Assembly: GCF_002993885.1 (NCBI RefSeq) | Contig: NZ_CM009578.1 | Coordinates: forward strand, 3,801,569 to 3,865,568 | Length of the DNA stretch: 64,000 nucleotides | Direction of reading: 5' to 3' | DNA from: Sphingopyxis lindanitolerans | GTDB lineage: Bacteria; Pseudomonadota; Alphaproteobacteria; Sphingomonadales; Sphingomonadaceae | In this document: positions 25,396-34,373 of the stretch, one piece after another | How the letters are laid out: every line of letters begins with the position of its first letter | Numbering within the stretch: the stretch's first letter is position 1 | Translations under genes and position numbers: made by a program | The notes under the pieces: generated by a model | What the model saw: only the letters and a program-made list of their open reading frames with translations | The model's database searches: none | Told to the model about the DNA's origin: nothing

Positions 25396-28300
25396 ATGGG
25401 GTCGACAAGCGTCTTGCGTGTTAGCGCAGCTGTAAGCCTGATCGCGGTTTCGGTGTGTCTGGCGATGCCAGCGGCGGCGCAGGATGCCGCGCGACAGAAG
25501 TCGGTGGCGGACAATCAGCGCGACGGGAGCAATGATATCGTCGTGACCGCGCGCAAGCGCGCCGAATCGATCCAGGACGTGCCCGCCGCCGTCACCGCGG
25601 TGACGATGGAGGAACTGACGACGCGGCAGGTGACGGGCGGGCCCGACCTGATGACGCAGGTTCCCAACATGACCTTCACCAAGACCAATTTCTCGGGCTA
25701 TTCGATCCAGATTCGCGGCATCGGGACACAGGCGATTTCGGTGACGACCGACCCCGCGGTCGGGGTCGCGCTCAACAATACCCCCTTCATCCGCAACCGC
25801 TTTTTCGAGCAGGAATTCTTCGACCTCGAACGTGTCGAAATCCTGCGCGGGCCGCAGGGCACGCTCTATGGCCGCAATGCGACCGCCGGTGTCGTCAACC
25901 TGGTGACCGCGAAGCCGAAGTTCGAGCCGAGCGCGAAGCTGTCGGTCGATGTCGGCAGCTATAACCAGATCCGCACCGAAGGGATGATCAACATTCCGAT
26001 CGTCGATGAGAAGGTCGCGCTCCGCCTCGCCGGCGCATGGACGATGCGCGACGGCTATGTCCACAACAGCATCACCGACAAGCAGACCGACGGCCGCGAC
26101 CTCTGGTCGACGCGCGCCAGTCTGCTGTTCCGGCCGACCGACAATTTCGAGGCCAATTTCGTCTGGGAACATTTCAACGAGAAGGACGACCGCCTGCGTT
26201 CGGGGAAACAATTGTGCAAAACCGATGAAGTGACAGAGGTTGCCGGGTTTCCAGTGACGCATTTGCAGACACTACCCGAAGCGGGACAGCGATCGCTATT
26301 CGCTGGCGCCCAGGCGACTTTCAGCCAGGGATGCCTGCCGTCGAGCTTCTATTCGGACGAAAGCTACCAGACGCCGAACGGCGTATCGCTGCCCTATTAT
26401 CTGCCACTGGGCGCGATCAACCTGCCGGTGGCGCTGCAGGACCCATACGTCAGCCGTACCCAGTCGCGCAGCCTGCGCGAAATCGAATCGACGGTCGAGC
26501 CCAACTATCGCGCCCGGTCGAACATTTTCGAACTGCAACTTGGCTGGGATGTCGCGGACAATCTGCGGCTGTCGTCGGAAACCGCCTATTCCACCGACAG
26601 CATTTTTTCGACGCAGGATTTCAATCGCTTCAATACGGCGCCGGGGGCGTTCAGATATGACGATACCCTCGCGCGATCGGGCGTCCTCCAACTGGGGCCG
26701 ACCGAAGTGCCCGAACCCTATCTTCCCGGTCAGTTCATGAAGACGGGTATTTTCTGCGATCCGCAGATCGGCTGCACCGACCGGCTCGTCGGCATGGATT
26801 TGTCGACGGCCAAATCGACGCAGTTCGCGCAGGAGTTCCGCCTGACGTCCAACAACGATGGGCCGCTCAATTTCAATATCGGCGCCAATTTCCTGAAATA
26901 TGATACCAAGGAAAAATTCTACGTCTTCTTCAACTCGCTCGGCCTGATCTCGGCGACGGGCGGGCTTCGCGATGATTATCTCGATTTGCCGCCTTATCAG
27001 GCCGGTGTCAGCGACAACCGCGAGTGTCTGATCAACGGGCTGCAGCCGCCGACGTTCGATCGCGCCTATGAGGTGTCGGGCTGCGTTTATATGGATCCCA
27101 ATTCGGTCGATAATCTCAACGGGCAGGGACATAATTACTTCCTCAGCGACAATCCCTATGGGCTAACTTCCTGGTCCGCCTTCGGTGAGGCCTATTACGA
27201 GCTGGCCGACGATCTGAAGCTGACGGTCGGCGGACGGTTGACGGTCGACCGAAAGAAGGCGCCGCGCATCCCCAGTTGGGTGCTGGGGGCGGACGCTGCC
27301 GGCTATCCGGTCGAAAAGACGATACGGCAACAATGGATCAAGCCCACGGGTAAGATCAGCATCGACTGGAAGCCCGTACTTTCCTTTACCGACAGCACCC
27401 TCATCTATGGGTCGATATCGCGAGGCTATAAGGCGGGCGGCGCCAATCCGCCCTCGACCGGCGCGGTCGCCTACGCACTGAGCGCAGGCGGGGCGAACGA
27501 CGTGGCAAAGGCCATCATCCGGCGATCGGCGACGCGTCCCGAAACGTTCGATCCAGAATATGTCAATGCGTTCGAAATCGGCATCAAGAATGAATTGTTC
27601 GATCGCACGCTGACGATCAACGCTGCCGCCTTCTTCTATGATTATAGCGGGTACCAGATTTCGCAGGTCGTCGATCGGTCGGCGGTCAACCTGAATTTCG
27701 ATACGCTGGTATGGGGCGCCGAACTCGAAACGCTGTGGAGTCCGACGCGCAATTTTCAGCTCGGGCTGAAACTCGGCTACCAGGACAGCAAGCTTAAAAA
27801 GGGATCGCGAGCGATCGATCTGATGGATCGCACTGCAGGCAATCCCGACTGGGTGGTCGTGCGACCCTTCCCGTCCTATCCGTCAAATTGCATCCTTCCT
27901 GTCGCATTGTTTCAGGGTGTAACTCCGGCCGCATGGGCCAACGCCATAACGCCGGAAGGAACCCCGGCACTCATCAACCTGGGTGGCAAGGGCGGGGGGA
28001 ACCCCGGCGGTTGCGAGCTTGCTTATCAGCTCGGACTCGATCCCGTGACGGCGCTGCCCTATGTCCCCAATCCGACGACCGGCAGTGGAGTTTCGATGCT
28101 GTCGTGGAAGCCGGGATATGCCGGCTGGGATCCTTCGACCGCGCCGAACAATGGCGAAGGCTTCTTTACCGACATATCGGGCAACGAACTGCCCAATGCG
28201 CCGCACGTTACAGTATCGGTGACCGCCGACTATACTTTGCCGCTGGGTGGCGACTGGCTGGCGACGCTGCACGGGGATTATTATTATCAGGGAAAAAGCT

Positions 28301-29634
28301 GGGCGCGCGTCTTCAATCGTCCCGACTATGATCGCATCCGGCCCTATTCCACGGTCAACGCCGCACTGTTGCTGCACAATGAGCCATCGGGCTGGAACAT
28401 CATGGCCTATGTCAAGAATGTCTTCAACAAGACCGCGATCACCGGCGCCTTCCTGCTCAGCGACGACACCAATCTGGTCACCAACGTCTTCCTAACCGAG
28501 CCGCGCCGCTACGGCCTGCGCGTCACGAAGGAGTTTTCGGGCCTGCCCTTTGGGTTCGGGGGAGCCAATCGGGCCCACACGCCGGGCACGCCGTGGGATG
28601 TGACGCTGGAAGGCGGGGTGGAATTGCTGCGGCATGGCGGAGGCAATGCGTCCTATCGCCCGACCTTCGCCGATGCCTTTCCAACCGAACTCGATTCCTT
28701 CACCCCGATCCAGGCCAAGCGCCGGACGTCGTGGCGTGACGGCACCGACCTTGCATTGATCGTCCAGCCGAACGATAGCCCGTGGAAGCTGACCGCTCAG
28801 CTTCGCTATGGCAAGGACGGGGTGAAGCGGCGGGGTCGCGCGGAGCAAGTGAGCGAACTTCTTTGCCCGCTCAGCGACACCTGTGACCTCGATACGCGCG
28901 GCATTCGCCATACCATCTATTCGGATGTCGGGGTGGTTGAGGTGGAAAAGCATCTGATCGCGGACTTCGTCGTCAGCCACGATGTCGGACTGGGCAAAGG
29001 CGCGCGATCCTCGATCGGTCTTGGTGCGCGCTACGCCGATCTCGACTCGGATACCTCGCTCGATATCCTCGGCGTGCCCGACAATATCCAGCCCAACAAC
29101 GCCTTCGCGAAAGGATTTACCACCTTCCATCGCTATCAAAGCTATGCGGAACTGGAGAGGGAGTTTCAGGGCGTCGGTCCCATCGCGAAATGGGATGGCT
29201 CAGTGGATATGTTCGGCTCCCCGGAAACGGGCACTGTCGGTTTCGACTGGGCGATCACGGCGGGGTTGCTCTTCGGCCATCAAAGGGCTCGCATTACAGC
29301 CGAGGAAACCAACTCGGAAACCCGTGATAACGCCTCCAGCGATTTCGTAGCCAATTTGTTGAGGCGTATCGCGGTCGCTTACGCGCAGCCCACGGCGCCC
29401 ACGAGCATGACGAGCGAGCACGTCAGCATCGCCCGCCGCAGCAGCGCCACTGTGCCCACGCTCGGCGCCGCGGCCGGCCTGTCATACAGCATCGGGCGCG
29501 TGGGGGTGAAGGCGGGGTATCGCTGGGACCGCTATTTCAACGCTATCGACGGCGGCGGGGCGGAGGGTCCGGGGAAATATGACCGCACGATCCACGGCCC
29601 CTATATCAAGCTGAGCATCGGCTTCGGAAACTGA
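25396..29634 (+). CDS. TonB-dependent receptor fused to an Lpg1974-like barrel
   Basis: At 1412 residues this is far longer than usual receptors (700-1100). Residues 1-28 are a signal peptide, DIVVTARKRAES near 49 is a TonB-box-like start, and the plug domain (RGIGTQAIS, VEILRGPQGTLYGRNATAG) runs to about 170. A 22-strand barrel then ends at the classic terminal strand PRRYGLRVTKEF near 1048. With no stop, a second domain of about 360 residues follows, with WDVTLEGGVELLRHG, GLGARYADLDSD and a terminal IHGPYIKLSIGFGN, resembling Lpg1974-type pore-forming outer-membrane proteins. Substrate unknown; it is controlled by the nearby operator and closed by a terminator. Confidence 0.9.
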   Translation: MGSTSVLRVSAAVSLIAVSVCLAMPAAAQDAARQKSVADNQRDGSNDIVVTARKRAESIQDVPAAVTAVTMEELTTRQVTGGPDLMTQVPNMTFTKTNFSGYSIQIRGIGTQAISVTTDPAVGVALNNTPFIRNRFFEQEFFDLERVEILRGPQGTLYGRNATAGVVNLVTAKPKFEPSAKLSVDVGSYNQIRTEGMINIPIVDEKVALRLAGAWTMRDGYVHNSITDKQTDGRDLWSTRASLLFRPTDNFEANFVWEHFNEKDDRLRSGKQLCKTDEVTEVAGFPVTHLQTLPEAGQRSLFAGAQATFSQGCLPSSFYSDESYQTPNGVSLPYYLPLGAINLPVALQDPYVSRTQSRSLREIESTVEPNYRARSNIFELQLGWDVADNLRLSSETAYSTDSIFSTQDFNRFNTAPGAFRYDDTLARSGVLQLGPTEVPEPYLPGQFMKTGIFCDPQIGCTDRLVGMDLSTAKSTQFAQEFRLTSNNDGPLNFNIGANFLKYDTKEKFYVFFNSLGLISATGGLRDDYLDLPPYQAGVSDNRECLINGLQPPTFDRAYEVSGCVYMDPNSVDNLNGQGHNYFLSDNPYGLTSWSAFGEAYYELADDLKLTVGGRLTVDRKKAPRIPSWVLGADAAGYPVEKTIRQQWIKPTGKISIDWKPVLSFTDSTLIYGSISRGYKAGGANPPSTGAVAYALSAGGANDVAKAIIRRSATRPETFDPEYVNAFEIGIKNELFDRTLTINAAAFFYDYSGYQISQVVDRSAVNLNFDTLVWGAELETLWSPTRNFQLGLKLGYQDSKLKKGSRAIDLMDRTAGNPDWVVVRPFPSYPSNCILPVALFQGVTPAAWANAITPEGTPALINLGGKGGGNPGGCELAYQLGLDPVTALPYVPNPTTGSGVSMLSWKPGYAGWDPSTAPNNGEGFFTDISGNELPNAPHVTVSVTADYTLPLGGDWLATLHGDYYYQGKSWARVFNRPDYDRIRPYSTVNAALLLHNEPSGWNIMAYVKNVFNKTAITGAFLLSDDTNLVTNVFLTEPRRYGLRVTKEFSGLPFGFGGANRAHTPGTPWDVTLEGGVELLRHGGGNASYRPTFADAFPTELDSFTPIQAKRRTSWRDGTDLALIVQPNDSPWKLTAQLRYGKDGVKRRGRAEQVSELLCPLSDTCDLDTRGIRHTIYSDVGVVEVEKHLIADFVVSHDVGLGKGARSSIGLGARYADLDSDTSLDILGVPDNIQPNNAFAKGFTTFHRYQSYAELEREFQGVGPIAKWDGSVDMFGSPETGTVGFDWAITAGLLFGHQRARITAEETNSETRDNASSDFVANLLRRIAVAYAQPTAPTSMTSEHVSIARRSSATVPTLGAAAGLSYSIGRVGVKAGYRWDRYFNAIDGGGAEGPGKYDRTIHGPYIKLSIGFGN

Positions 29635-29675
29635 TCCAACCGCTCTCCCACCCGCACTCCGGGAAGCGTCCACTG

Positions 29676-29704
29676 GGGGCGGGCCTTGCCCCGCCCCTTT
29701 TTTT
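29676..29704 (+). terminator. Rho-independent terminator of the fused receptor
   Basis: GGGGCGGG pairs with CCCGCCCC over a 6-nt loop and is followed by seven T's. It lies 42 bp after the receptor stop and before the convergent tetR gene. Confidence 0.92.
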
Positions 29705-29717
29705 CGGGGGGAGGGAG

Positions 29718-30329
29718 CTAAAGCGGCGCGATGACGAACATCGGCAGCAGCTTGGCCGCCAGGCTGCGCATCGCATCTTCGTCCTGGCCCAGCATGTCGC
29801 GCAGGTGCGGGCCGATCACCGCGTCGCCGAAGGCGCAGGTCGCGACCATCAGCACCGCCGAGCGGACGCGCGGGTCGGCATCCTCGTCGAGGAACTTGTC
29901 GCGAAAGGCGACGACGAGGCTATTCACCGCCTCGCGCACCGGCTCGAGGTGCGAAAAATCGCGCGACAGGGCGATCCAGGCGGCGAGTTGGCCGGCGCCG
30001 CCTTCGCCGAAGGCGTCGAACACCTGGTCGACGATCACCCGCGGTGCGGCGCCATCGGTCTTGATGCGTTCGACCGCGCCGTCGAGCGCATCGGTCAGGT
30101 CGCGGATCATCGATCCCATCAGCGCCGACTGGAGATCGGCGGCCGACCCGAAATGATAGAGGACATTGGCGTGCGACATGCCGATCGCTTCGCCGACGCT
30201 GGCGAGCGTCACCGCGGCGGGCCCGCCTTCGAGCAGGAGCTTGCGCGCGGCGATCAGCCCTTCTTCGCGCGCCTTGTCCCCCATCCACTTGCGTCGCCGA
30301 ACCCGGGGTTCGGTTGGAGCTTTCGCCAT
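29718..30329 (-). CDS. TetR family transcriptional regulator
   Basis: The 203-residue protein has an N-terminal TetR helix-turn-helix (LASVGEAIGMSHANVLYHFG, residues about 40-60) and a helical ligand domain. I use the ATG at 30329; a TTG three codons upstream (30338) has a better-spaced GAGGGA and may be the true start. It is the natural candidate to bind the TTGACAT-NN-ATGTCAA sites at 25024-25067, 25314 and 30593-30714. No such site lies immediately before its own start, so autoregulation is not evident. Confidence 0.92.
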   Translation of the reverse strand: MAKAPTEPRVRRRKWMGDKAREEGLIAARKLLLEGGPAAVTLASVGEAIGMSHANVLYHFGSAADLQSALMGSMIRDLTDALDGAVERIKTDGAAPRVIVDQVFDAFGEGGAGQLAAWIALSRDFSHLEPVREAVNSLVVAFRDKFLDEDADPRVRSAVLMVATCAFGDAVIGPHLRDMLGQDEDAMRSLAAKLLPMFVIAPL

Positions 30330-30592
30330 TTCGGTCAATGATGGTCCCTCTATTCCCCGGTGCGTGGGACTGCGGCGCGTCGGCCCGGCGGGGTGGCGGC
30401 CGACGGCGCGATGCGGCGACTCCTGAACCGCCGCCGCGCATTCGTCAATATGACAGCATGTGCGGGGCCGTGCCGAACCCGCGAAGAGGGAGTGAGTCAG
30501 ATCGGGGCCGAGCCGGGCGTCGCGGCGTGCGGAAGGCGCCGCGTGAGCCACAGCCGCATGCCCCCGCCCACCATCGGCGCGATTCCATCATT

Positions 30593-30608
30593 TTGACATC
30601 AACTTATA
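30593..30608 (+). promoter_or_regulatory. TetR-type operator, distal
   Basis: TTGACATCAACTTATA repeats the conserved half-site TTGACATCA found at 25314 and 30699. It is 170 bp upstream of the exported-protein gene and 255 bp upstream of tetR, in an AT-rich island. The rest of 30330-30763 shows no gene. Confidence 0.5.
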
Positions 30609-30698
30609 TCATGGGCAGATATTTTTATACGATCACCCTCCAATTTGACCGAAATCTGTTGAAATACAGCCTGTCGTCGGAGGGGCTTCAATTTATAA

Positions 30699-30714
30699 TT
30701 GACATCAATGTTAA
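30699..30714 (+). promoter_or_regulatory. TetR-type operator, proximal
   Basis: TTGACATCAATGTTAA is the most symmetric plus-strand copy of the TTGACAT-NN-ATGTCAA palindrome (12 of 16 bases symmetric) and contains a TTGACA hexamer. It lies 49 bp before the ATG of the exported-protein gene. Confidence 0.65.
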
Positions 30715-30763
30715 ATTTTGACAATCGAATCTCGAACAGGGCAACCGACGGGAGTTTCGACGC

Positions 30764-31459
30764 ATGCACAAATCGATCGCTTTTCTGACGATGGTTTCGA
30801 TCGCTCTGGCGGGCCCGGCCGCGTCCGCCGCCGCCCCGGCCAGCAGCGCGCGGGCGACACTGGTCACAGCGGCCTTCCAGACCGCCGACAAGAGCCGGGC
30901 GCTGGGGCTCGTCAACAAGGCGATCGGGTCGCTGGCGGCGACGCTGGCAAGCGATCCGGGTAATCGCGACGCCCAATTGCAGCAGGGCATCGCGCTCGGC
31001 TATCGCGGAAAGCTGACGCGGTCGGTCGGCGATGCCAGGCGCGGACGCGATATTCTGAACAGTTTCGCGGCGCGCCATCCCAATGACCCGGAAGCACAGA
31101 TCGCGCTTGGCGGTTGGCACCTGACGGTGATCGCCGATGTCGGCACGTTGATCGGCGGTTCTGCGCTCGGTGCGAGCAAGAGCAAGGGGCTGGCGGCGCT
31201 GAACAAGGCGGTGAACCTCGGCGGCAACCGGGCGTTCTTCCCCGCCTATGCCGGGCTGGCGCGCGTCGCGTTCGACGCGAAGGACGCTCCCGCGGCAAAG
31301 CTGCTGCTCGACAAGGCAGTGCGCGCGTCGACGCCTACCGAAGTCGACCGGATCACGCAGGCGGCGGCAAAGCGCGTCGTCGCGCTGATCCGCGCCGGCG
31401 ACAACAAGGGCGCCTCCCGCCTCGCCGAGCAATTGCTGCCGTTCGGCCGGATATCCTGA
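30764..31459 (+). CDS. Exported TPR-like protein
   Basis: The 231-residue protein has a signal peptide (SIAFLTMVSIALAGPAASA). The mature part is alanine-rich and helical, with repeated phrases of TPR type (AAFQTADKSRALGLVNKAIG, RDILNSFAARHPNDPEAQIA, AKLLLDKAVRASTPTEVDR). I do not recognise a named family. The operator just upstream places it in the same regulon as the fused receptor and the hydrolase, so it may be a periplasmic partner of that uptake system. Confidence 0.8.
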   Translation: MHKSIAFLTMVSIALAGPAASAAAPASSARATLVTAAFQTADKSRALGLVNKAIGSLAATLASDPGNRDAQLQQGIALGYRGKLTRSVGDARRGRDILNSFAARHPNDPEAQIALGGWHLTVIADVGTLIGGSALGASKSKGLAALNKAVNLGGNRAFFPAYAGLARVAFDAKDAPAAKLLLDKAVRASTPTEVDRITQAAAKRVVALIRAGDNKGASRLAEQLLPFGRIS

Positions 31460-31492
31460 CGCGGCCGACGGCAGGGCGAGGGGCCTGCCGCG

Positions 31493-31924
31493 TTAGCCGG
31501 CGGCCAGGCCGATCGCGGCAAGCGCTTTGGTCGCGACGTCCATGTCCTGGCTATAATGCCCACCACTGATGCCGATGCCGCCGATCATCGCTTTGCCTTC
31601 GCGGATCGGATAGCCGCCGCCGAAGGTGACGAGGCGGTCGGTGTGGACGATGCCGTGGAGTAGTGGCGGGTCGTCCTTGATGAATTCGTGCCACGCATGC
31701 GTCGCCATGCCGAAACCGGCGGCGGTATAGGCTTTGTTGATCGCAATATCGCTGCTGAGCAGCGGCGCGCCGTCCATGCGCAGGAAGTGGAGCAGATTGC
31801 CCGCGGCGCAGGTAATCGCGATGCACATCGGCACTCCGATCTCGGCGGCTGCGGCTGCGGCGGCGTCGGTCAGTTGGCGGGCGCAGGCAGCGGAGATGGT
31901 GTTGATCGAGCGGCTATGGGCCAT
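31493..31924 (-). CDS. GlcG/HbpS-type heme-binding family protein
   Basis: The 143-residue protein matches the GlcG/HbpS family (PF03928): SDIAINKAYTAAGFGMATH, then GGYPIREGKAMIGGIGISGG. Members bind heme or related tetrapyrroles, or stand beside catabolic operons with no known role. No signal peptide is visible, so it should be cytoplasmic. It is divergent from the second TonB receptor across about 220 bp. Confidence 0.88.
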   Translation of the reverse strand: MAHSRSINTISAACARQLTDAAAAAAAEIGVPMCIAITCAAGNLLHFLRMDGAPLLSSDIAINKAYTAAGFGMATHAWHEFIKDDPPLLHGIVHTDRLVTFGGGYPIREGKAMIGGIGISGGHYSQDMDVATKALAAIGLAAG

Positions 31925-31935
31925 GCGGAAACTCC

Positions 31936-31953
31936 TTAGTAAGCTAATTACTC
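31936..31953. promoter_or_regulatory. Candidate operator TTAGTAAGCTAATTACTC
   Basis: AGTAA and TTACT flank GCTAA within this AT-rich site just upstream of the GlcG-like gene, in the region divergent from the P450 operon. It resembles the palindromes bound by TetR or MarR proteins. No regulator gene is adjacent that would obviously use it. Confidence 0.35.
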
Positions 31954-32145
31954 ACGCGGCCCCCTTGCCAGCTTCGCCTGCCTTGCGCCAGCCCCATCGC
32001 AGGGGAGTCCGGCGCCGAGATTCTCGCCCTTTCGCGCGCAAGAAATGTCAAATCTCGTTGCAAGCGAGGCTAAAGCCACGCGGGGGACGCCGCTCTACTC
32101 TTTATCCCGATGAGGTTCGCAGAAACCTCGATCGGGAGAGATGAT

Positions 32146-34371
32146 ATGGCAAGTCTGGCCTTTTCGCGCGCGCTGCTGGTTGCGCTCGCAGTTTCGACAT
32201 CGACCGCCGCGCTGGCGCAGGAAACCGGCAACGCGCCCGCGGAGAGCGGCGCCGCCGACGGCGATATCGTCGTCACCGCGCAGCGCCGCGAACAATCGCT
32301 GCTCGACGTGCCGCTCGCGGTCACCGCGCTTGGCGGCGACACGCTCGCCGAACGCGGCATCACCAATTCGGCGCAGCTCGGCGACGCCGTCCCCAATCTT
32401 CAGATCAACAGCCCCTATGGCGACACGCAGCCCAATTTCTCGCTGCGCGGCATCGGGGTCGCGAACGAATATAACAGCAATCAGGCGTCGCCCGTCGGGG
32501 TCTATCTCGACGACGTCTATCTCGCGCCGCGCACCAGCCATGGGATGGGGCTGTTCGACCTCGACCGGATCGAGGTGCTGCGCGGGCCACAGGGCACCTT
32601 GTTCGGCCGCAACACCACCGGCGGCGCGATCAACTTCATCACCAAGAAACCGGGCCTGTCGGGCACCGATGGCTATATCCAGCTCGGCTATGCGAATTTC
32701 GACACGATCACCGCGCAGGGCGCGGCCGAGGCGACACTGGCCGAGGATGTCGCGGGGCTTCGCCTCGCGGTCAATTACGCCAAGGGCGATGGGCAGATCA
32801 AAAATGTCTTTCCCGGCGGCCGCGATGCGGCGTCGGTCGACAGTTTGCAAGGCCGCGCGTCGCTGCGCGTCAAGCCGACCGAGACGCTCGACATCGTGCT
32901 GCGCGCCTATGGCGGGCGCGATCGCGGGACGCAGGCGGCGGTCCACGGCCTCGGCGCCTTTCGCACCGGGCTCGGCTTCTTCGAGACCAACGAGAATCGC
33001 ATCGGCGAGAATCGCACCGACGCGTGGGGCTTTTCGGCCAATATCGCGCTCGAACTGTCGGATCGGCTCAGCCTGACCTCGATCACCAGCTATGACGGCG
33101 GCAAGCAGGATTTGCAGCAGGCGGCCGACGGATCGCCGCTCGACCTGCTCGATATCAACTGGCGCTCGAAATATCGCCAGTTCAGCCAGGAATTGCGCGC
33201 CAATTATGAGGGCGACGGCGTCACGTTCGTCGGCGGGCTCTTCTATGGCTGGGACCGCAATATCACCGACAACCGGTTCAACCTGCCGTTGCCCCCGGCG
33301 GGCGGCTTCTTCCAGCATTACCGGCAAGTGCGTAAAAGCTATGCGATCTTCGGCCAGGCCGACATCGACCTTGCCGACCGGCTCGTGCTGACGATCGGAG
33401 CGCGCTACACCAAAGACAAGTCGCGTTACGACGACGCTTTCGCCTATCTGTTTGTCGGCGGGGTCGACGATCCCGATACGCCGATCGCGACGACCGTGCC
33501 GTGCGCGGGGGTGGCGGGCACCTGCCCCTATGATCCGGCCGCGCGCTTCGCGCTCGCCGATACCAACAATGCGCTGACCGGGCGCGTCGCGCTCAGCTAT
33601 AGCTTCGACGACGGCCCGCTGGTCTATGCCAGCTACAACCGCGGCTATCGCGCCGGCGCGGTCAACGGCGGCGGCTACACCTCGTCGGCGGGGATCGGCT
33701 ATATCGAGCCCGAGCGGGTCAACGCCTATGAGGCCGGGATCAAGGGCCGCGCGGGCGGGCGCCTGCTCACCTATGCCGCCTCGGCCTTTTATTACGACTA
33801 TTCGAACCAGCAGCTTCAGGACACGCGCGCCGGGCCCGTCTCCTTCCTCGTCAATGCGCCGTCGTCGGAGGTTTACGGCCTCGAGGTCGAAACGACGCTG
33901 CGACCCACCGACGGTTTCCGCGTCAACGCTTCGCTCGGTTGGCTGCACTCGAAATATAAGGAGCTGACGCTACAGGGGGCCGATCTGTCGGGCAACCAGC
34001 TTCCCTTCGCGCCCAAGCTCACCGCGCAGCTCGGGTTCGAGTGGGACATGATCGACGTCGCGGGCGGCACGCTGACCTTTGCGCCAAACATGGCCTATTC
34101 GAGCCGCCAATATTATTCGCCGTTCAACACCATCGACGCGCCCGGCACGCCGCAGGTGAACAGCGAGTTGCAGCAAGGCGCGAACGCCAAGGTGAACGCA
34201 TCGCTGAGCTGGTCGACCGATGCGCTGACGGTGCGGTTGTTCGCCAACAACCTTTTCGACCGCAAGACCCATGGCTATGGCCTCGACCTTCGCGGCGCGG
34301 GCTTTCCGTTCAACTTCCTCGTCCCCGCCGCGCCGCGCACCTATGGCGTCAGCCTGCGCTACGGCTTCTGA
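32146..34371 (+). CDS. TonB-dependent receptor of the P450 operon
   Basis: The 741-residue outer-membrane receptor has a signal peptide (ASLAFSRALLVALAVSTSTA), a TonB-box-like GDIVVTAQRREQS, the plug motif VLRGPQGTLFGRNTTGGAIN and a barrel ending APRTYGVSLRYGF. It resembles the large sphingomonad group of receptors for organic substrates. GGGAGAG precedes the ATG at 32146; an ATG 12 codons upstream would mask the signal. The P450 gene starts 3 bp after its stop, so it probably imports the P450 substrate. Confidence 0.93.
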   Translation: MASLAFSRALLVALAVSTSTAALAQETGNAPAESGAADGDIVVTAQRREQSLLDVPLAVTALGGDTLAERGITNSAQLGDAVPNLQINSPYGDTQPNFSLRGIGVANEYNSNQASPVGVYLDDVYLAPRTSHGMGLFDLDRIEVLRGPQGTLFGRNTTGGAINFITKKPGLSGTDGYIQLGYANFDTITAQGAAEATLAEDVAGLRLAVNYAKGDGQIKNVFPGGRDAASVDSLQGRASLRVKPTETLDIVLRAYGGRDRGTQAAVHGLGAFRTGLGFFETNENRIGENRTDAWGFSANIALELSDRLSLTSITSYDGGKQDLQQAADGSPLDLLDINWRSKYRQFSQELRANYEGDGVTFVGGLFYGWDRNITDNRFNLPLPPAGGFFQHYRQVRKSYAIFGQADIDLADRLVLTIGARYTKDKSRYDDAFAYLFVGGVDDPDTPIATTVPCAGVAGTCPYDPAARFALADTNNALTGRVALSYSFDDGPLVYASYNRGYRAGAVNGGGYTSSAGIGYIEPERVNAYEAGIKGRAGGRLLTYAASAFYYDYSNQQLQDTRAGPVSFLVNAPSSEVYGLEVETTLRPTDGFRVNASLGWLHSKYKELTLQGADLSGNQLPFAPKLTAQLGFEWDMIDVAGGTLTFAPNMAYSSRQYYSPFNTIDAPGTPQVNSELQQGANAKVNASLSWSTDALTVRLFANNLFDRKTHGYGLDLRGAGFPFNFLVPAAPRTYGVSLRYGF

Positions 34372-34373
34372 TC

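Noticed and set aside
24145..31459. Siderophore or heme uptake locus
   Set aside because: No siderophore synthesis, Fur-box-like site, FecIR pair or heme oxygenase is seen; the operators are TetR-like, so a metal or heme role is not supported.
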